From Bacillota bacterium (GTDB lineage Bacteria > Bacillota > Clostridia > Christensenellales > UMGS416), in assembly GCA_023410875.1 (NCBI GenBank), contig JAEYPH010000117.1, positions 7,801-71,800 of the forward strand: 64,000 bases of DNA. Reading direction: 5' to 3'. The position numbers were made by a program, and so were the translations under genes. Within the stretch, counting starts at the first letter, position 1, and every line of letters starts with the position of its first letter. Under the pieces are notes generated by a model, which was given only the letters and a program-made list of their open reading frames with translations, was not told the DNA's origin and did not search any database. Of the stretch, positions 60,929 through 64,000 are shown piece after piece.

Positions 60929-61729
60929 ATGGCAAATACCCGGATAACGGTTAGATATCGGCAGAGCAAGCTGATACCACTATACTTCGTCTGCCTTCTC
61001 TTTCTTGGTCTCCTCACAACTCCCTTCTTATTGGGGGAATCCGTTGTCTATCAATGCCTGTCTGCGTTTCTGATCGCCGTTATGGTCTTTCTCCTGATTA
61101 TGGGGTTAGGGAGAAGAATGAAAACCCTGGAAATTCGGAACGATCAAATTCTCATACAGACTTACTTGGGCCATCAGCATGTATTCGCAGTCCAGGATCT
61201 TTATGCGATACAGAAGATCGGATTGTCATATCGGGACTTCCAGCGGATGAAAGTGGTTGTGTTTCAGCATGCAGCGAATCTGGAAGATATTCTGACATGC
61301 CTGCTAAACGCACTCGGTATAAAGAACACCCCAGAAGCACTGCACCATCTGCTCAACTCGAATTCCGTTATGTTCACCAGCGAAGAAAATTGTAATGCAA
61401 GCATTGACGCAGATGCCAAGACGCAGAGAGTGCTTTTTCCCGTCATCGTTGGCCTGGTGCTTTTGCTGTTTGGCAGCATCTTTTATGGCATGGTCAAAGA
61501 CCATAGTTCGGTGATCTGGGCGATTGGCGTTATGCTTTTTGCTGGGCTTATGACTTTTTGTTCGATCTTCTTTGAGAAAAGAATCGAGGCCATACGGGGC
61601 AAAGCAAAACGAGCCTTTGCCAATATTCTGATGTATGCCGCATGTATAATTCTATCTGTTATAATATCCATAGGCGTATACCATTTGTTTCTGGTTTTCG
61701 GTATCGATTTGCTCACGGTGCGTTTCTGA
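60929..61729 (+). CDS. Hypothetical membrane protein
   Basis: 266 residues with four to five membrane helices: two at the N-terminus (LIPLYFVCLLFLGLLTTPFLL; CLSAFLIAVMVFLLIMGL) and two or three at the C-terminus, around a soluble PH-like loop (LEIRNDQILIQTYLGHQHVF). No close family recognised. AT-richer than adjoining genes. Weak ribosome site AGGTG before ATG 60929. Confidence 0.65.
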   Translation: MANTRITVRYRQSKLIPLYFVCLLFLGLLTTPFLLGESVVYQCLSAFLIAVMVFLLIMGLGRRMKTLEIRNDQILIQTYLGHQHVFAVQDLYAIQKIGLSYRDFQRMKVVVFQHAANLEDILTCLLNALGIKNTPEALHHLLNSNSVMFTSEENCNASIDADAKTQRVLFPVIVGLVLLLFGSIFYGMVKDHSSVIWAIGVMLFAGLMTFCSIFFEKRIEAIRGKAKRAFANILMYAACIILSVIISIGVYHLFLVFGIDLLTVRF

Positions 61730-61755
61730 AAAGCCCAACTACAAAGGAGCCGGCC

Positions 61756-62325
61756 ATGATCTCCGTTCGTGAAGCCATAGACGCGTTGGAAAGTTCCCCG
61801 GTCATCGCGGCGCTCAAGACCGCCGACGCCGCCCAGGCGGCGGCGCAATCGCCGGTGCTGGTAGCCTTTGTGCTGGGCGGCAGCATACTCTCCATGGGCG
61901 ACATCGTGGATACACTGCAGGGCAGCGGCAAGCTGGCCTTCCTGCATATGGACCTGATAGAGGGCATCGGCCGCGACGAGGCCGCGCTGGAGTACGCCGT
62001 GAAGACCTGGCAGCCCTCGGGCATCATCACGACCCGGGCACAGCTGGTACGCCAGGCGCGGGAGTTGGGCCTCGTGGCGGTGCAGCGGGTGTTCCTGCTG
62101 GATTCGGCTTCCATCCGCAGCGGCGTGCAGCTCATCGACCAATGCCGGCCGGACCTTGTGGAGGTCATGCCCGGCGTCATCCCAAAGGCCATCGGCCAGT
62201 TCCGCGTGGCCGGCCGGCCGGTCATCGCCGGCGGCATGGTCACGACCCGCTCTGAGGTCATCGACGCGCTGGCCGCCGGTGCGTTGGCCGTCAGCACCAG
62301 TAGCCGGGAATTATGGTATGAATAA
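61756..62325 (+). CDS. glpP: GlpP family glycerol-3-phosphate responsive antiterminator
   Basis: 189 residues, TIM-barrel. VAFVLGGSILSMGDIV, GKLAFLHMDLIEGIGRDE, GIITTRAQLVRQA, QRVFLLDSAS, DLVEVMPGVIPK and VIAGGMVTT are GlpP signatures. In Bacillus it binds glpD/glpF leader mRNA in response to glycerol-3-phosphate. No glp gene lies here. AAAGGAG before ATG 61756. Repeat family 2 begins right after its stop. Confidence 0.9.
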   Translation: MISVREAIDALESSPVIAALKTADAAQAAAQSPVLVAFVLGGSILSMGDIVDTLQGSGKLAFLHMDLIEGIGRDEAALEYAVKTWQPSGIITTRAQLVRQARELGLVAVQRVFLLDSASIRSGVQLIDQCRPDLVEVMPGVIPKAIGQFRVAGRPVIAGGMVTTRSEVIDALAAGALAVSTSSRELWYE

Positions 62326-62424
62326 TCGCAGGCTTTGCGGGATAGCGGCTTTGCCGCTATAAGAGCAAAGCCGGTCATCGCCTTCGGCGATGAGCATCGC
62401 CGCCATTTGGCGGCGATTGGATGT
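62326..62424 (+). repeat. Dispersed structured repeat family 2, copy 2
   Basis: Inverted copy of 57800-57894 between glpP and ackA. The middle hairpin is CATCGCC-TTCG-GCGATG in place of TCGCCA-CAGAG-TGGCGA: different bases, same pairing. Confidence 0.88.
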
Positions 62425-62467
62425 CGCGTTAGGGTTTGCGTCCTGTACGCATGTTTATAGGTGAAGT

Positions 62468-63664
62468 ATGAATATCCTTGTCATCAACTCCGGCAGCTCT
62501 TCCTTCAAGTATCAGCTCTTCGACATGCGCACCGAGGCTGTCGTGGCAAAGGGCTTGGCCGAGCGCATTGGCCTGGAGGGCTCCAGCCTGCGGCACAGCG
62601 CCGCCGGGCGCACGGTGACGCTGGAGCGGGCGCTGCCCACCGTGAGCGATGCCATCGCGCTGATGCTGGAACAACTGGCAGGGGAGGGCGGCGCACTGCG
62701 CTCGCTTTCGGACATCGACGCCGTGGGGCACCGCGTGGGCCACGGCGGCGACTATTTCCCTGCTTCCGTGGCCATCAACGACAACGTCATGGCCAAAATG
62801 CGGGAGCTGACGCCGCTGGTGCCGCTGCACCAGCCGGCCTTTCTGCGGGGCATCGAGGCCTTCGCGGCGGCGCTGCCGGCGGTGCCACAGGTGGCGGCCT
62901 TCGATACGGCCTTTCACCAGACCATGCCCCCGCGGGCGTGGACCTATGGCCTGCCCGACAAGCTGTGCCGGCGGTATCGCATCCGGCGCTACGGCTTCCA
63001 CGGCTCCTCTCACCGCTATGTCAGCGAGCGGGCCATCGCGCTGCTGGGCCGGGCGGCGCAGGGCACGCGCATCATCACGTGCCACCTGGGCAGCGGCGGG
63101 TCTCTCGCGGCGGTGAAGGACGGCCGCTCGGTGGACACGACCATGGGCCTGACGCCGCTGGAGGGCATCGTCATGGGCACCCGCTGCGGCGATGTGGACC
63201 CTTCCGTCGTTGAATATCTGATGAAGACCGAGGGCATGAGCATCGGCGAGACCATGGCCGTGCTGCAGAAGCGCTCAGGCCTGCTGGGCCTTTCTGGCAT
63301 TAGCCCAGACATGCGCGATGTGCTGGCCGCCGAGGCGGCGGGCAACGCGCAGGCCCAGGCCGCCGTGGATGTATACTGCTACCGCGTGCGCAAGACCATC
63401 GGCGCCTATGCCGCGGCGCTGGGCGGGCTGGACGCGGTGGTGTTCACCGCCGGTGTGGGTGAGAACAGCGCTGCCGTGCGCCAGCGTTGTGTACAGGGTC
63501 TGGATTTCCTGGGCGTGGCGCTGGACGAGGACAAAAACAGCCAGGCCGCGGGCGAGGCCGACATCTCCGCCCCCGGCGCGAACGCCCGGGTGTTCGTGAT
63601 CCCCACCAACGAGGAGCTGGTCATCGCCCGGGATACGGCGAAAATCGTTCAAATAAAGTGCTAG
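62468..63664 (+). CDS. ackA: Acetate kinase
   Basis: 398 residues, ASKHA fold. Signatures: MNILVINSGSSSFKYQLFD, VAAFDTAFHQTMPP, GFHGSSHRYVSE, HLGSGGSLAAVKDGRSVDTTMG, FTAGVGENSAAVR. Makes acetate plus ATP from acetyl phosphate, the last energy step of acetogenic or mixed-acid fermentation. pta is not adjacent. The ribosome site is weak (AGGTGAAGT). Confidence 0.97.
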   Translation: MNILVINSGSSSFKYQLFDMRTEAVVAKGLAERIGLEGSSLRHSAAGRTVTLERALPTVSDAIALMLEQLAGEGGALRSLSDIDAVGHRVGHGGDYFPASVAINDNVMAKMRELTPLVPLHQPAFLRGIEAFAAALPAVPQVAAFDTAFHQTMPPRAWTYGLPDKLCRRYRIRRYGFHGSSHRYVSERAIALLGRAAQGTRIITCHLGSGGSLAAVKDGRSVDTTMGLTPLEGIVMGTRCGDVDPSVVEYLMKTEGMSIGETMAVLQKRSGLLGLSGISPDMRDVLAAEAAGNAQAQAAVDVYCYRVRKTIGAYAAALGGLDAVVFTAGVGENSAAVRQRCVQGLDFLGVALDEDKNSQAAGEADISAPGANARVFVIPTNEELVIARDTAKIVQIKC

Positions 63665-63730
63665 AAAATTGATAAACAGCAGAAGAGTTGTCAAGACGAC
63701 CAAATCACCAAGGCGCATCAGCGCCGAGGG

Positions 63731-64000
63731 GTGAATTGCAACTTTAATCGCCGCACCTCCGACAACGAACTACAATGTCGTTGAAAAGACCTGATCTGGC
63801 GTCTTGTATCCCAAACTTCTTCTGGGATAAAGGTTCATCCATCGCTGAATCCGTAGAATGTCCTGTTCCGAGAAAGTGCTGATTCGCGACCCTTTGGGTA
63901 TAAATCGCCGAATCATGCGGTTTGCGTTCTCGTTACTGCCACGCTCACAAGCACGGTACGGATGGGCATAATAGATAGTGGTACGCTTGGCTCCCTCTGT
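63731..64000 (-). mobile_element. IS30 family insertion sequence, 3' end, cut by window edge
   Basis: Contains the end of an IS30-type transposase and, outside its stop, GTGAATTGCAACTTTAATCG (63731-63750), which resembles a terminal inverted repeat. The exact end and target duplication cannot be fixed without the other terminus. It inserted behind ackA. Confidence 0.75.
63770..64000 (-). CDS. IS30 family transposase, C-terminal 76 residues
   Basis: Minus-strand reading from the window edge shows TIYYAHPYRACERGSNENAN, then RMIRRFIPKGSRISTFSEQD and ILRIQRWMNLYPRRSLGYKT, ending in PDQVFSTTL. The conserved ERGSNEN (third acidic residue of the DDE catalytic triad) and LGYKTP are IS30 hallmarks. 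Reading frame is open to the edge. Confidence 0.93.
   Translation of the reverse strand, partial: TEGAKRTTIYYAHPYRACERGSNENANRMIRRFIPKGSRISTFSEQDILRIQRWMNLYPRRSLGYKTPDQVFSTTL

Overview
The window reads as chromosome of a spore-forming, high-GC Firmicute of class Clostridia, probably gut-associated and anaerobic. The evidence is a spore-germination gerA-type operon, a SpoIIP-like protein, two T-box leaders, an Rrf2/CysK pair, a methanol:corrinoid methyltransferase (MtaB), acetate kinase and many glycosidases. I cannot name the species. Both ends are cut: metA runs off the left edge and an IS30-type transposase off the right edge.

Layout. 1-3.1 kb: metA (partial), then mtaB-larE. 3.1-6.3 kb: a frameshifted XRE regulator, then a divergent Rrf2 regulator/cysK pair with two consensus promoters back to back. 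6.3-17.5 kb: mostly metabolic genes (TIM-barrel isomerases, DAHP synthase, pseudouridine synthase, GH32, PfkB kinase, a divergent thymidylate-synthase-like protein, Gfo/Idh oxidoreductase, PHP phosphoesterase, P-loop kinase, URO-D family protein). 17.5-21.7 kb: an AT-richer accessory island of small immunity-like genes, including a protein with two Imm53 domains plus a DUF5071-like domain. The island contains decayed copies of the 3' ends of both flanking core genes (URO-D and hemerythrin), and a duplicated promoter. 21.7-28.2 kb: hemerythrin, GH43, a winged-helix/MFS pair, an HD protein, and DUF1614-SpoIIP. 28.2-35.7 kb: an 890-residue MerR fusion protein under a typical MerR-type promoter, a related stand-alone papain-like/BtrH-like protein, and a heterodimeric ABC exporter. 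35.7-44.6 kb: TrmH, nitroreductase, FosX, RluA, RlmI-like, GH28 and a type-2-like IleRS behind an Ile T-box. 44.8-51.7 kb: CorA, the ger operon, Bcp peroxiredoxin, a MITE-like repeat and a small coiled-coil protein. 51.8-57.8 kb: GH38, a methyltransferase, a DEAD-box helicase with an attenuator-like leader, and a thymidine kinase. 57.8-63.7 kb: a T-box leader reading as leucine-specific upstream of an AMP-forming acyl-CoA synthetase, then a nucleotidyltransferase, a membrane protein, GlpP and AckA.

Three observations stand out. First, the Leu-type T-box in front of an acyl-CoA synthetase suggests amino-acid-starvation control of branched-chain acid activation. Second, three related papain-like proteins carry different or no DNA-binding heads (XRE, MerR, none), two of them beside an ABC exporter. 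Third, the immunity island seems to have grown by repeatedly duplicating the ends of its neighbours. Three families of structured intergenic repeats are also present; in two of them copies differ by compensatory changes in their stems. No tRNA, rRNA or CRISPR array was seen.
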